A stretch of 64,000 nucleotides of DNA. It comes from Blastococcus sp. Marseille-P5729 (lineage in GTDB: Bacteria; Actinomycetota; Actinomycetes; Mycobacteriales; Antricoccaceae). The stretch covers positions 441,192 to 505,191 of the forward strand of contig NZ_OMPO01000001.1 in NCBI RefSeq assembly GCF_900292035.1, written 5' to 3'. The notes under the pieces were generated by a model that was not told the DNA's origin, searched no databases, and saw only the letters and a list, made by a program, of their open reading frames with translations. Below are positions 18,713-26,631 of this stretch, one piece after another. A program made the position numbers and the translations under genes. Within the stretch, counting starts at the first letter, position 1; the number at the start of each line of letters is the position of its first letter.

Positions 18713-19680
18713 CGCACCTCCCGCTCGCGGTCGTGGGTGATCGCACGATACAGAGCGGCTTGGGCGGTGGTATACCCGAGCGCGGCGTCCCGCTCGAGCT
18801 TGGGCAGGTCGCGGGTGAGGCTCTTGACGCCGGTCGAGACCGGGTTGGACATGGCGTAGACGCGAGCGGGCGCGGACGCGAGGTCGGTGAGCTCGCGGGC
18901 GTAGTGCAACCGGCCCTGCGCCATACCGCCTAGCCCGCGCCGCACCCGGTCCAGGGCAACCCGCTCGGCCTGGGTGTAGAAGCTCGGCTCGTGCCTCAGC
19001 AGCGACTCCTCGCTCCAGGTCAACAGCGCGAGGACGTGAGTGGCACCGTCGCGGATCGCCCGCATCGCGGGGAGCGGCTCGCTCACCGATCCATCGATGT
19101 ATCGATGTCCATCTATCTCAATCGCACCGCCGGCGAAGCCGGGGACCGCTGAGGTCGCCTTGAAGGCGCGCTGCCATTGCTCGGGGGTCTCCAGGCCGGT
19201 GAGGTCGACCGGCTCGAGCGTCTCGGCGTCCGTGACGACGATGTGCATCGGCGCTGGGTGGGCGATGGTCGCCGCCCAGTCGATCGGCTTGCTGTGCGCG
19301 AGGATCTCGTCGAGCAGATGGTCCAAGGACATGACCGGCGAGCGCGACCAGAGCCGCTTGACGTCGATGAACTCGCGGGCGGACATGTCCTCCCGGAAGA
19401 TCCTGCTGGCCGCGTGTCCCCTGCCGTGGATCATCGCCGATGCGATGAACGCCCCGGACGACGCGCCGTACGCGACGTCGAAGCAGTCGCTCAGGCCCGC
19501 CTCCTCGAGCGCGAGCACCATGCCCCCGGTGGAGCCGCCGCGCATTCCGCCACCGGCGACCACGATTGCGACCGTGTGCCCGTCCTCATGCCTTCCTGGC
19601 GGGGTCCCGGCATCCCGACGCTCCAGCAGCACCTGGAGGACGTCGATGTCCTTGCGTAGATCGAGCGGCTCGGCACGCAT
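18709..19680 (-). CDS. Patatin-like phospholipase
   Basis: The 323-residue protein has all patatin motifs: the oxyanion loop GGGMRGG near residues 44-50, the nucleophile GASSG near 72-76 and the catalytic Asp in DGSVSEP near 194. A Ser-Asp dyad lipase or acyl hydrolase is expected; the substrate is unknown. The start chosen is ATG 19680 (MRAEPLDL). The frame remains open 49 codons further upstream, but that would run across the divergent ACT gene's promoter. It is translationally coupled to truB. Confidence 0.85.
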   Translation of the reverse strand: MRAEPLDLRKDIDVLQVLLERRDAGTPPGRHEDGHTVAIVVAGGGMRGGSTGGMVLALEEAGLSDCFDVAYGASSGAFIASAMIHGRGHAASRIFREDMSAREFIDVKRLWSRSPVMSLDHLLDEILAHSKPIDWAATIAHPAPMHIVVTDAETLEPVDLTGLETPEQWQRAFKATSAVPGFAGGAIEIDGHRYIDGSVSEPLPAMRAIRDGATHVLALLTWSEESLLRHEPSFYTQAERVALDRVRRGLGGMAQGRLHYARELTDLASAPARVYAMSNPVSTGVKSLTRDLPKLERDAALGYTTAQAALYRAITHDREREVR

Positions 19681-19734
19681 GATCTCGATTCTCGCACCGA
19701 GCCTGCCCGGGCTGCCCTCGCGGTCTGCGCGCCC

Positions 19735-19740
19735 TAGGAT
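19735..19740 (+). promoter_or_regulatory. -10 element for leaderless ACT-protein transcript
   Basis: TAGGAT at 19735-19740 lies 6 bases before the ATG at 19747, and there is no ribosome binding site. The transcript is therefore predicted to start at the initiation codon. The -35 region is not recognisable. Confidence 0.5.
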
Positions 19741-19746
19741 CACGGC

Positions 19747-20265
19747 ATGGCAACTCTCGTGCTCACCGTCATCGGCGACGACCGCGCCGGGCTGGTCAAC
19801 GCGCTCGCCGAGGTGATCGCCGCCCATGGCGGTAGCTGGTCGCGCAGCGAGCTCGCCGAGCTCGCGGGGAAATTCGCCGGCATCGTCGAGGTCGAGGCCG
19901 ACGACGACCAGGTAGCGGCGCTATCCGGCGCCCTTCGACCGCTTGCTGGCCTGCTCGACGTCGCCGTGCACAGCGGCACGACGCGGCATCCGTCCGGCGG
20001 GCACGCCCTCACCTTCGACCTGGTGGGCAATGATCGGCGCGGCATCGTGCAGGAGATCTCGGCGGTGCTCCGGGATCACGAAATCACGATCGACCGACTG
20101 ACGAGCGAGGTGGTCGACGCCCCGATGGGCGGCGGCCGACTGTTTCAGGCAACCGTTCAGGCGCCCGCGGCCGCCGATGCGGACCTAGCCGAGGCCCGCG
20201 CCGCGCTGGAACGTATCGCAGGAGAGCTGATGGTCGATCTCGACGTCCGCCATAACGCGCTCTGA
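19747..20265 (+). CDS. Tandem ACT-domain protein (GcvR-like)
   Basis: The 172-residue protein consists of two ACT domains (about 1-75 and 85-165), each opening with a strand followed by a GDDRAGLV or GNDRRGIV ligand-type turn. This layout matches GcvR and related amino acid-sensing regulators, which have no DNA-binding domain and act through partner proteins. The ligand and partner are unknown. The message is probably leaderless. Confidence 0.8.
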   Translation: MATLVLTVIGDDRAGLVNALAEVIAAHGGSWSRSELAELAGKFAGIVEVEADDDQVAALSGALRPLAGLLDVAVHSGTTRHPSGGHALTFDLVGNDRRGIVQEISAVLRDHEITIDRLTSEVVDAPMGGGRLFQATVQAPAAADADLAEARAALERIAGELMVDLDVRHNAL

Positions 20266-20313
20266 CGAGCCGCGTAACGGCGTCGTTGCTGCGCACCGCG
20301 AGCTCGCTGGCCT

Positions 20314-20355
20314 CGTGATCGCGCTGCGCGAGACGCTCACGAGATCGCGATCACG
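20314..20355. repeat. 10-bp inverted repeat between ACT gene and HNH gene
   Basis: CGTGATCGCG (20314-20323) is repeated in inverted form as CGCGATCACG (20346-20355), with 22 bases between. The right arm overlaps the stop codon of the HNH gene. It could act as a weak terminator for the convergent pair, but there is no U-tract. Confidence 0.4.
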
Positions 20356-21967
20356 CTCCCGGGGCCCAGATGGCGTCGAGGACCTTCGATAGTCGGCGTT
20401 CGATATCGGGTGGCGCTGGTCCTCGGGCTCGGTTCAGGGCGCCGTGGCCGGCCCCGGCGTCGCGATCTGCGTCGACAGTCGCGGCAGGTGTCGGGTCGGG
20501 GGCTGCCAGCAGGGGTGGGTGGCTGGTGTAGCGGTGCCCGGTCGGGGTCCGGATCACCGTCACGTGTGCTCCCTCGACCTCGAACGCGCCGGTTCTCCAG
20601 CCGGGCAGGGTCTTGGTCTGGTTACACCGCCGGCACAGCCCCTGCCCGTTCAGCCAGCTCGTGGCGCCACCGGATGCGTGTGGGGTGATGTGGTCGATGT
20701 CGCGGATCGGGGCGCCGCAGACGCGGCAGGCCTGATCACGGACCTGGATCGCGTGCCGCAGGGCTCCGGTGAAGGAGCGGCGGCGTTCGTCGACCTGGCG
20801 GACCTGACCGGAGACCGGGTCGGTGAACACGCGGCGGATCCACCGCCGCGCCTTCTCGTCGGCGATCAACGCGATCTGCCGGGCCACGGGCGCGGGGATG
20901 ACATGCTCACCGATCCGCCCCGGCAGCTCACCGCACCCACCCACCGGCTCCGCCGGTTCTGTCGGTTCTGGGCCGCGGGGTGGTGTCCGGGTGCCGAACG
21001 GCCAGGGCGCCGGACTCATCACCGCGCCGCACGGCGAGACGCACTCACCCGGCACCGCGGGCTCGACGTCCGCGGCAGGCGCGGTGGGCTGGGTGCTGGG
21101 GTCAGGCTCGAGAAGGGCTTCGGCGGGCATCACCAGCTGGATCTCCACCGGGACCAGATCAGCATCACTGATCCCGGTCAGCCGAGCGAACAGCTCATCG
21201 GCCATGATCTGCCCCCGCGACCGGGAATCGCCGGCCGCTTTGGCGGCGTCGGCGTGCTTCGCGAGGGAGGCGTAGGCCGCCACGCCCTCCTTCACCGGCA
21301 ACAAGCCCGTGAGGTAAATCATGGCGTCGGGTGCGGGGCGGGTGGTCACGGTGCGGTCCTTGTGGGCCATCGCGATCCGCCGCGTCACCGACGCGGCATC
21401 CACCCGCGCGGCCTCAGCGCGAGCGATTGCCGCGGCGCGGCGGGCGCTGGTGCCGGCGCGGAGCCGCGGCGCGACCCGCTCATCCACGAGTGCGCGGTCC
21501 TGCGGCATTAGACACACCGTCTCTTTCGCGACGGCCTGAGCAGCGCCCTCACCAATCCCGCCACTTGCGAGCCGCGCGAGGGTGTGCGGCAGCTCTGTCA
21601 CCAGGCCCTTGGCCAGAGCCAGGTCGTTCGCCGCGCGATGCGCGCTCACTCCGCGGGCCAGGGCGATCTGATCAGCGACACCCTTGCCACGTTCAGCCTT
21701 CGCGACGCCGCGCTGCTCCGCGAGAGCACGCTGGGAGGCATCGAACGCGACCTGCACCCGCGCCTCCACCGCCGCGGTAACCGCACGCACACGGCGCAAC
21801 ACCTGCAGGAGGTCGATCAGGACCGCGTCGTCCACACCGGCGAGCGTCTCGGCGGCGTCCTGGCCAGCGAGTGATCCGAGGCCGTCGAGGGCGGCACGCA
21901 GCGACTCGATGAGCCGCGCATCACGCGTCATCTCGAGTGCTAGTTCGCTGTTCTGCCGGGGATCCAT
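20351..21967 (-). CDS. DUF222 domain-containing HNH endonuclease (13E12 repeat family)
   Basis: The 538-residue protein has an N-terminal helical DUF222 region (about 40-340), a Pro/Glu-rich spacer, and a C-terminal HNH nuclease domain with paired CxxC motifs (CRVC and CRRC, near 425-460) and the DHITPHASGG core. The family corresponds to the REP13E12 repeats of Mycobacterium tuberculosis, occurs in many copies in actinobacterial genomes, and is thought to be selfish or mobile; its function is unproven. The start chosen is ATG 21967 (MDPRQN). It has a terminator-like hairpin and DnaA-box-like sites just upstream. Confidence 0.88.
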   Translation of the reverse strand: MDPRQNSELALEMTRDARLIESLRAALDGLGSLAGQDAAETLAGVDDAVLIDLLQVLRRVRAVTAAVEARVQVAFDASQRALAEQRGVAKAERGKGVADQIALARGVSAHRAANDLALAKGLVTELPHTLARLASGGIGEGAAQAVAKETVCLMPQDRALVDERVAPRLRAGTSARRAAAIARAEAARVDAASVTRRIAMAHKDRTVTTRPAPDAMIYLTGLLPVKEGVAAYASLAKHADAAKAAGDSRSRGQIMADELFARLTGISDADLVPVEIQLVMPAEALLEPDPSTQPTAPAADVEPAVPGECVSPCGAVMSPAPWPFGTRTPPRGPEPTEPAEPVGGCGELPGRIGEHVIPAPVARQIALIADEKARRWIRRVFTDPVSGQVRQVDERRRSFTGALRHAIQVRDQACRVCGAPIRDIDHITPHASGGATSWLNGQGLCRRCNQTKTLPGWRTGAFEVEGAHVTVIRTPTGHRYTSHPPLLAAPDPTPAATVDADRDAGAGHGALNRARGPAPPDIERRLSKVLDAIWAPGA

Positions 21968-22008
21968 GACACACACGCTACGAACCCCCACCGACAATCC
22001 CGACGACA

Positions 22009-22031
22009 AGAAGCCCGAACCCCGGGCTTCT
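22009..22031 (-). terminator. Hairpin between mutM and the HNH gene
   Basis: AGAAGCCCG (22009-22017) and CGGGCTTCT (22023-22031) form a perfect 9-bp stem with a 5-base loop. On the minus strand it is followed by TTGTCGTCG, so it may end the long DAK2-to-mutM transcript before the HNH gene. Confidence 0.6.
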
Positions 22032-22057
22032 GTGGACAACCCCGCGACTGTGGACAG
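22031..22057 (-). promoter_or_regulatory. Two DnaA-box-like 9-mers
   Basis: TTGTCCACA, the high-GC actinobacterial DnaA box, is present on the minus strand at 22039-22031. A second copy with one mismatch (CTGTCCACA) lies at 22057-22049, 18 bases away start to start. They sit just upstream of the DUF222-HNH gene. Whether DnaA binds here is not known; a chance match is possible. Confidence 0.35.
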
Positions 22058-22205
22058 ACAGCCCGCGAGACGCGACGTGTGTCGTAACCGCGTGCTACTG
22101 GCCGTCACCTCAAGAGGTTGGCCAACCTGCACAGCCCTCCGCGTGGGCACCCGAGCCAGCATGCCGCGACGTCTCTGCCCGCTCCGCGGTCATCGACGAG
22201 CGTTG

Positions 22206-23054
22206 TTAGAAGCGTCCGTTGCGGGGGCGGCGTTGGCAGGTTGGGCAGGAGAACGACGAGCGGTTCATGAACTGCTCACGCACGATCGGCGTCCCGCACC
22301 TGGCACACGGACGATCCCGCTGCCCGTAGGCGTTCAGTGATCGATCGAAGTAGCCGGAGGCGCCGTTGACGTTCACGTAGAGCGCGTCGAAGGAGGTGCC
22401 GCCCTGAGCCAGTGCGGAGGTCATCACCTCGCGCGCGGCGTCGAGCACGCGTCCGACCTGGGCGCGGGTCAGCTTCTCGGTCGGGCGGGCGCCGTGCAAC
22501 TGGGCTCGCCACAGTGCCTCGTCGGCGTAGATGTTCCCGATGCCCGAGACGACGCTCTGATCGAGCAGCGCCCGCTTCAAGCCGGTACGCCGGCGCCGGA
22601 TCCTCGCCACGACGGCGTCCTGGTCGAATTGCGGATCCAGCGGGTCCCGCGCGATATGTGCGATCTGGGAGGGCAGTACCGCACCACCCGGGTCGAGGAG
22701 AACATGCCCGAAGGTGCGCTGGTCGACGAAGCTCAGGTCTGCGCTGTCGTCGGCAAATCGCACTCGCATCCGCTCGTGCACCGCGCCATCGGCACCAGCC
22801 GGGACGATCAGCATCTGGCCGGACATCCCGAGGTGCAGCAGCAGCGCATCGCGATCATCGAGAACGAGCCAGGCATACTTCCCGCGGCGGGCCGTATCGG
22901 TGATCTGCGCGCCGGGCAGCAGCTGATCGAGTGGCGCGAGAACGTGCCGGCGTACGGCGCGCGGGTTGAAGACCTCGACCGCGGCGATCTCGCGGCCGAC
23001 GAGGTGCTCGTGCAGGCCGCGGCGCACCACCTCGACCTCGGGTAGCTCTGGCAC
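22206..23054 (-). CDS. mutM: Formamidopyrimidine-DNA glycosylase (Fpg/MutM)
   Basis: MutM excises 8-oxoguanine and formamidopyrimidines. The 282-residue protein begins V(M)PELPEVE, giving the catalytic Pro2-Glu3; the start is therefore GTG 23054. The H2TH region contains the [13 protein letters not shown] motif near 168, and the C-terminal zinc finger has four cysteines (CARC...CPTC). The GTG lies 2 bases after the rnc stop, the same rnc-mutM order as in mycobacteria. It is the last gene of the long operon from 30539. Confidence 0.95.
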   Translation of the reverse strand: MPELPEVEVVRRGLHEHLVGREIAAVEVFNPRAVRRHVLAPLDQLLPGAQITDTARRGKYAWLVLDDRDALLLHLGMSGQMLIVPAGADGAVHERMRVRFADDSADLSFVDQRTFGHVLLDPGGAVLPSQIAHIARDPLDPQFDQDAVVARIRRRRTGLKRALLDQSVVSGIGNIYADEALWRAQLHGARPTEKLTRAQVGRVLDAAREVMTSALAQGGTSFDALYVNVNGASGYFDRSLNAYGQRDRPCARCGTPIVREQFMNRSSFSCPTCQRRPRNGRF

Positions 23055-23056
23055 CG

Positions 23057-23791
23057 TCAGCTCGTGGGCTCGGGGACGTCGAGCATCAGGGAGGTCTGGC
23101 GGGCCGCCTCCTGCTCGGCCTCCTTCTTGCTGCGGCCGGCTCCCGAGCCGTATTCCTGCTCCCCGAGTACGACGGTGGCGGTGAAGGACTTGCTGTGATC
23201 GGGCCCGGTCTGCTGAACCCGGTACGCCGGGAGCCCGTGGCCGCCGGCGGCGCACTGCTCCTGCAGGTGCGTCTTCCAGTCCAGCCCGGCTCCGGTGCGG
23301 ACGGCGGCATCGATCTCGGGCACGAGAAGCCGGCGGACGACCGCGCCAGCGACCGTGGGCCCAAGGTCTAGATGAATGGCCCCGAGGACGGCCTCGAAGG
23401 CGTCGGCCAGGATCGAGTCCTTGTCGGCACCGCCCGTGACGATCTCACCGCGGCCCAGCAGGATCATCGGGCCGAGCCCGTGATCGCCAAGACGGCGGGC
23501 GATGTCAGCCAGGGCGCGCATGTTGACGACCGCGGAGCGCAGCTTCGCCAGCCGCCCTTCGGGCAGGTCGGGGTAGGCGCGGTAGAGGTGCTCGGTGACG
23601 TGCAGGCCGAGGACGGCGTCCCCGAGGAACTCCAGCCGCTCGTTCGGTGGCAGCCCGCCGTTCTCGTAGGCGTAGGAGCGGTGCGTCAGCGCCAGCCCGA
23701 GACTCGCAGGCACCTCGTCGATGCCCAGAGAATCACAAAGATGAGCGACTGCCTCCTCGGGCAGGTCGCTCACCTTGTGGGGTTGGCTCAC
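23057..23791 (-). CDS. rnc: Ribonuclease III
   Basis: RNase III cleaves double-stranded RNA in rRNA precursors and messages. The 244-residue protein has the signature [12 protein letters not shown] near residues 45-56 and a second acidic site in [10 protein letters not shown] near 125, then a C-terminal dsRNA-binding domain with [13 protein letters not shown]. The start is GTG 23791, 17 bases after the rpmF stop. The rnc product may process the rpsO-pnp hairpin in this same window. Confidence 0.95.
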   Translation of the reverse strand: MSQPHKVSDLPEEAVAHLCDSLGIDEVPASLGLALTHRSYAYENGGLPPNERLEFLGDAVLGLHVTEHLYRAYPDLPEGRLAKLRSAVVNMRALADIARRLGDHGLGPMILLGRGEIVTGGADKDSILADAFEAVLGAIHLDLGPTVAGAVVRRLLVPEIDAAVRTGAGLDWKTHLQEQCAAGGHGLPAYRVQQTGPDHSKSFTATVVLGEQEYGSGAGRSKKEAEQEAARQTSLMLDVPEPTS

Positions 23792-23808
23792 GGGTTCGCC
23801 CCGCGAGC

Positions 23809-23988
23809 TCAGACCTCGAGTACCTGACGGCCTGCGTAGTGACCGCAGTTGCTGCAGGCGGTGTGCGGACGCACCGGGGCGCCGCAGGCGCGGTTGCTGC
23901 AGGTGGTGAGGGCGGTCGGGGTGGTCTTCCACTGCGAGCGACGCGAGTGGGTGTTGGCCCGGGACTTCTTGCGCTTGGGAACGGCCAC
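23809..23988 (-). CDS. rpmF: 50S ribosomal protein L32
   Basis: A 59-residue L32 with the typical basic N-terminus [18 protein letters not shown] and a zinc-ribbon type core (C30, C35, C45, C48). The start is GTG 23988, 7 bases after GTAGGAGA. It lies between yceD and rnc, the usual bacterial neighbourhood. It is short enough to be missed by length cut-offs. Confidence 0.95.
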   Translation of the reverse strand: MAVPKRKKSRANTHSRRSQWKTTPTALTTCSNRACGAPVRPHTACSNCGHYAGRQVLEV

Positions 23989-24052
23989 GGTGGTCTCCTA
24001 CGGTGTGCTGCTGACAAGTATCTGGACGGCGTACGGCGGGACGCTGTGTGCC

Positions 24053-24625
24053 TTACTGGTCGAGGTTGCCGAACTTCTCCTGCAACGCCGCCCAGCGAGG
24101 GTCGATCTGCTCGTGGGTGTGATCCTCCGGCAGATCCTCCAGCCGCTCACCGCAGCCGGCGCACAACCCCATGCAGTCGGGGTCGCACAACGGCGTGAGC
24201 GGCAGGGCCAGCACGATCGCGTTGCGGCTCACGGGCTCGAGATTGACGCGGTCATCGACCAGCCGCGAGATCTCGTCCTCGTCGGTGGTCTCGTCCGTCG
24301 TGCTGCCCGGGTAGGCGAACAGCTCGACGATGCGCACCTGCACCTGCTCCTCGACGGGGTCCAGGCAGCGTCCGCACTCCCCCGACGCCGTGGCTGACAC
24401 GGCGCCGGAGACGAGAACTCCCTCGGCCACCGATTCCATCCGCAGGTCAAGATCGATCGGGCTGCCCGGGGGGAGCTTGATCAGCTCGACCCCGAGATCG
24501 GCTGGTGCAGCCTCGGTACGACGTACCTCTTGCATCGCGCCGGGTCGGCGTCCGAGCTCCCTCGTGTCGATGACGAAGGGGCCGGACGGCGGATGCTTGT
24601 GCCCGTGAGAGCCGTTAGCAGTCAT
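24053..24625 (-). CDS. DUF177 / YceD family protein
   Basis: The 190-residue protein has the DUF177 pattern: an N-terminal beta region, GECGRCLDPV near 83-92, and a C-terminal CxxxCxGxCxxCG cluster near 149-160 that may bind zinc. YceD is linked to 23S rRNA and ribosome assembly in studied bacteria and its gene nearly always precedes rpmF, as here. The start is taken as ATG 24625 (MTANGSHG); the frame is open 11 codons upstream. The 161-base gap before it contains a possible -10 (TAGTCT) but no clear -35. Confidence 0.85.
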   Translation of the reverse strand: MTANGSHGHKHPPSGPFVIDTRELGRRPGAMQEVRRTEAAPADLGVELIKLPPGSPIDLDLRMESVAEGVLVSGAVSATASGECGRCLDPVEEQVQVRIVELFAYPGSTTDETTDEDEISRLVDDRVNLEPVSRNAIVLALPLTPLCDPDCMGLCAGCGERLEDLPEDHTHEQIDPRWAALQEKFGNLDQ

Positions 24626-24786
24626 GTCACCCGGTGCAGTACGAGAACTACCTCGCACGAGACCATCTCAGCGAGTGACCCGGTTGCCCGGGCCAGCAGA
24701 TAAGACTACCCGATCAGATGCGCGCCTGGCGATACTGCGCCGCGCAGCACAGTGGGCAGCGGGCAAAGATCACACCCGCCCGTGGG

Positions 24787-25470
24787 TCAGCGGCGCCCGT
24801 CCTGGTCGTAGACGTCGCGGTAGCCCGAGCGGCGGGTGTGCACCTGGTCGCGGCCGCCCTCGACGGTGTGCATGAGCTTCTGCAGGGTCAGCGACAGCTG
24901 GGACAGCGAGTCCTCCACGTACCGGTCGGCGTCGCTGCGCAGCTTCGCGGCCTGACGCTCGGCGTCGACGCGCACGTCCTCTGCCGCCGCGACCGCCGAA
25001 CGGTGCACCTCGTGGTCGGAGACCAGCCTCTGGTGTTCATCGCGGGCAGTCTGGACGATGCCGTCGGCCTTCGCGCGAGCGGTCTGGCTGATGGCGGTCG
25101 CCTCGGCCTGCGCACCGGCGACGATCCGGTCGGCGTCGCTGTTGGCCTTCGAGACCGTGCGATCGGCGTACTCGTCGGCCTCCCGCGTCGTGCGCTCGGC
25201 GCCGTCCCGGGCCTCGGTGACCAGCCGGTGTGCCTCGTTGTTGCAGGACTCCTCGAGCCGGTCGGCCTCCGCGCGGGCGGAGGAGATGATCTCGTCGCGC
25301 TGCTCTAGGATCTCGCGGGCGTCCTCGACCGCCGCGGGAAAGGCATCGCGCAGGTCGTCGAGCAGGTCCAGCAGCGCCGGGCGGTTCACGATCGCGGACG
25401 ACGACATCGGCACGCCCTTGGCGTCCTCGACCGCCTCGATGATCTCCTCGAGGATCTCGAATACCCGCAT
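24787..25470 (-). CDS. SepIVA-like DivIVA-domain coiled-coil septation protein
   Basis: The 227-residue protein has a short N-terminal segment MRVFEILEEIIEAVEDAKG that matches the DivIVA/SepIVA start, and then long coiled coil from about 55 to 205, rich in Ala, Glu, Arg and Asp. The position between coaD and yceD-rpmF-rnc is the same as that of SepIVA (Rv2927c) in Mycobacterium tuberculosis, an essential protein of septum and intracellular membrane domain organisation. The function here is inferred from that synteny and the coiled-coil form. Confidence 0.8.
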   Translation of the reverse strand: MRVFEILEEIIEAVEDAKGVPMSSSAIVNRPALLDLLDDLRDAFPAAVEDAREILEQRDEIISSARAEADRLEESCNNEAHRLVTEARDGAERTTREADEYADRTVSKANSDADRIVAGAQAEATAISQTARAKADGIVQTARDEHQRLVSDHEVHRSAVAAAEDVRVDAERQAAKLRSDADRYVEDSLSQLSLTLQKLMHTVEGGRDQVHTRRSGYRDVYDQDGRR

Positions 25471-25498
25471 GCCCTGCTCTCCTTGTCGACGTGGGGTC

Positions 25499-26074
25499 TC
25501 AGGAGGCCGCGACGTCCTCCGCGAGTCGCTCCATGAGCGCGTCGTACGCCGCTGTGCTCAGGAAGGGGCGGACATCGCCGCCGTACTTCGCGACCTCTTT
25601 CACCAGGCTTGAGGATATGTAAGAGTGCTCCGGATTGGTCGTAAGGAAGAGCGTTTCGACCCCGGCGATTTTGTGATTCATCTGGGACATCTGGATCTCG
25701 TAGTCGAAGTCTGTCGCCACCCGAAGGCCCTTGACGACGCCCGACACGTCGTTCTTGGTGCAGTAGTCGACCAGCAGGCCCGACATGGTGTCGACCCGCA
25801 CGTTGTCCAGCCCGGCCTCAGCGGCCGAGTCCAGGACGATCCGCTGGCGCTGCTCGAGCGAGAACATGGTGCTCTTGTTGCGGTTGACGAGTACCAGCAC
25901 GACGACCTCGTCGAAGATCGCGGCCGCACGCGAGATGATGTCCAGATGCCCGTTGTGCACGGGATCGAACGAGCCCGGACAGGCGACCCGGCGGATCGGC
26001 CTGGCAGTTCGCCCGTCGCTCGAGGGCAGCTGCTGTGCGCTGGTCGCTGCGGGGGCCTGCTCGTCGACGTTCAT
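25499..26074 (-). CDS. coaD: Pantetheine-phosphate adenylyltransferase
   Basis: CoaD makes dephospho-CoA from 4'-phosphopantetheine and ATP, the penultimate step of CoA synthesis. The 191-residue protein shows GSFDPVHNGH (the HxGH nucleotidyltransferase site) and YISSSLVKEVA (the KMSKS-like loop). It carries an N-terminal extension of about 28 residues before the usual start strand RRVACPG; the start at ATG 26074 is supported by its ATGA overlap with the rsmD stop. An internal start is possible. Confidence 0.94.
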   Translation of the reverse strand: MNVDEQAPAATSAQQLPSSDGRTARPIRRVACPGSFDPVHNGHLDIISRAAAIFDEVVVLVLVNRNKSTMFSLEQRQRIVLDSAAEAGLDNVRVDTMSGLLVDYCTKNDVSGVVKGLRVATDFDYEIQMSQMNHKIAGVETLFLTTNPEHSYISSSLVKEVAKYGGDVRPFLSTAAYDALMERLAEDVAAS

Positions 26075-26631
26075 AGTGGCCGACCGTACCAAAGCACGGT
26101 CTCGCCGTAGCGCCGGTCGCGCACCGGCTCGATCTGCGGGGGCCACCTCCAGCCGGCTCGACGGTCACGCTCGACGACGACCAGCGCCTCGCAATCGATC
26201 GCCTCCGCCGCCAGAAGATCTCCGAGCAGCGCGGCCAGCGCGTCCGCATCGTCGTCGTACGGCGGATCCACGAACACGGTCAGCGCGCGGACGCCGGCCA
26301 GCCGCGCGGTCAGGCTCTCGACCCGTCCGGCCAGCACGGTGACCCGGTCAGCGACCCGGAGGTCACGCACGTTGCGCTCGATCGCCTGCAGTGCGGGGCG
26401 GGCGGATTCGACCAGCACGGCAGAGGGCGCCCCGCGGCTCAGTGCCTCGAGCGCGACCGCCCCGCTTCCTGCGTACAGGTCCAGGAAGAGACCGCCGTCC
26501 AGATCGTGGGTCGCCTCGATCGAGGAGAACAGCGCCTCCCTGGTCCGGTCCGAGGTCGGCCGGGTCGCACGGCCGTCGGGGACGGCGATTCGCCGTCCCC
26601 CGAGCTCGCCGGCGATGATGCGGCTCATCAC
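26071..26631 (-). CDS. rsmD: 16S rRNA (guanine(966)-N(2))-methyltransferase
   Basis: RsmD methylates G966 of 16S rRNA using SAM. The 186-residue protein has the SAM motif DLYAGSGAVALEAL near residues 51-64 and the catalytic DPPY near 122. The start is GTG 26631, directly after the recG stop, or ATG 26628. The rsmD-coaD pair with an ATGA overlap is a common bacterial gene pair. Confidence 0.94.
   Translation of the reverse strand: MMSRIIAGELGGRRIAVPDGRATRPTSDRTREALFSSIEATHDLDGGLFLDLYAGSGAVALEALSRGAPSAVLVESARPALQAIERNVRDLRVADRVTVLAGRVESLTARLAGVRALTVFVDPPYDDDADALAALLGDLLAAEAIDCEALVVVERDRRAGWRWPPQIEPVRDRRYGETVLWYGRPL

Noticed and set aside
20314-20355. Inverted repeat as insertion sequence end
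   Set aside because: No transposase, no matching partner and no target duplication around the DUF222-HNH gene.
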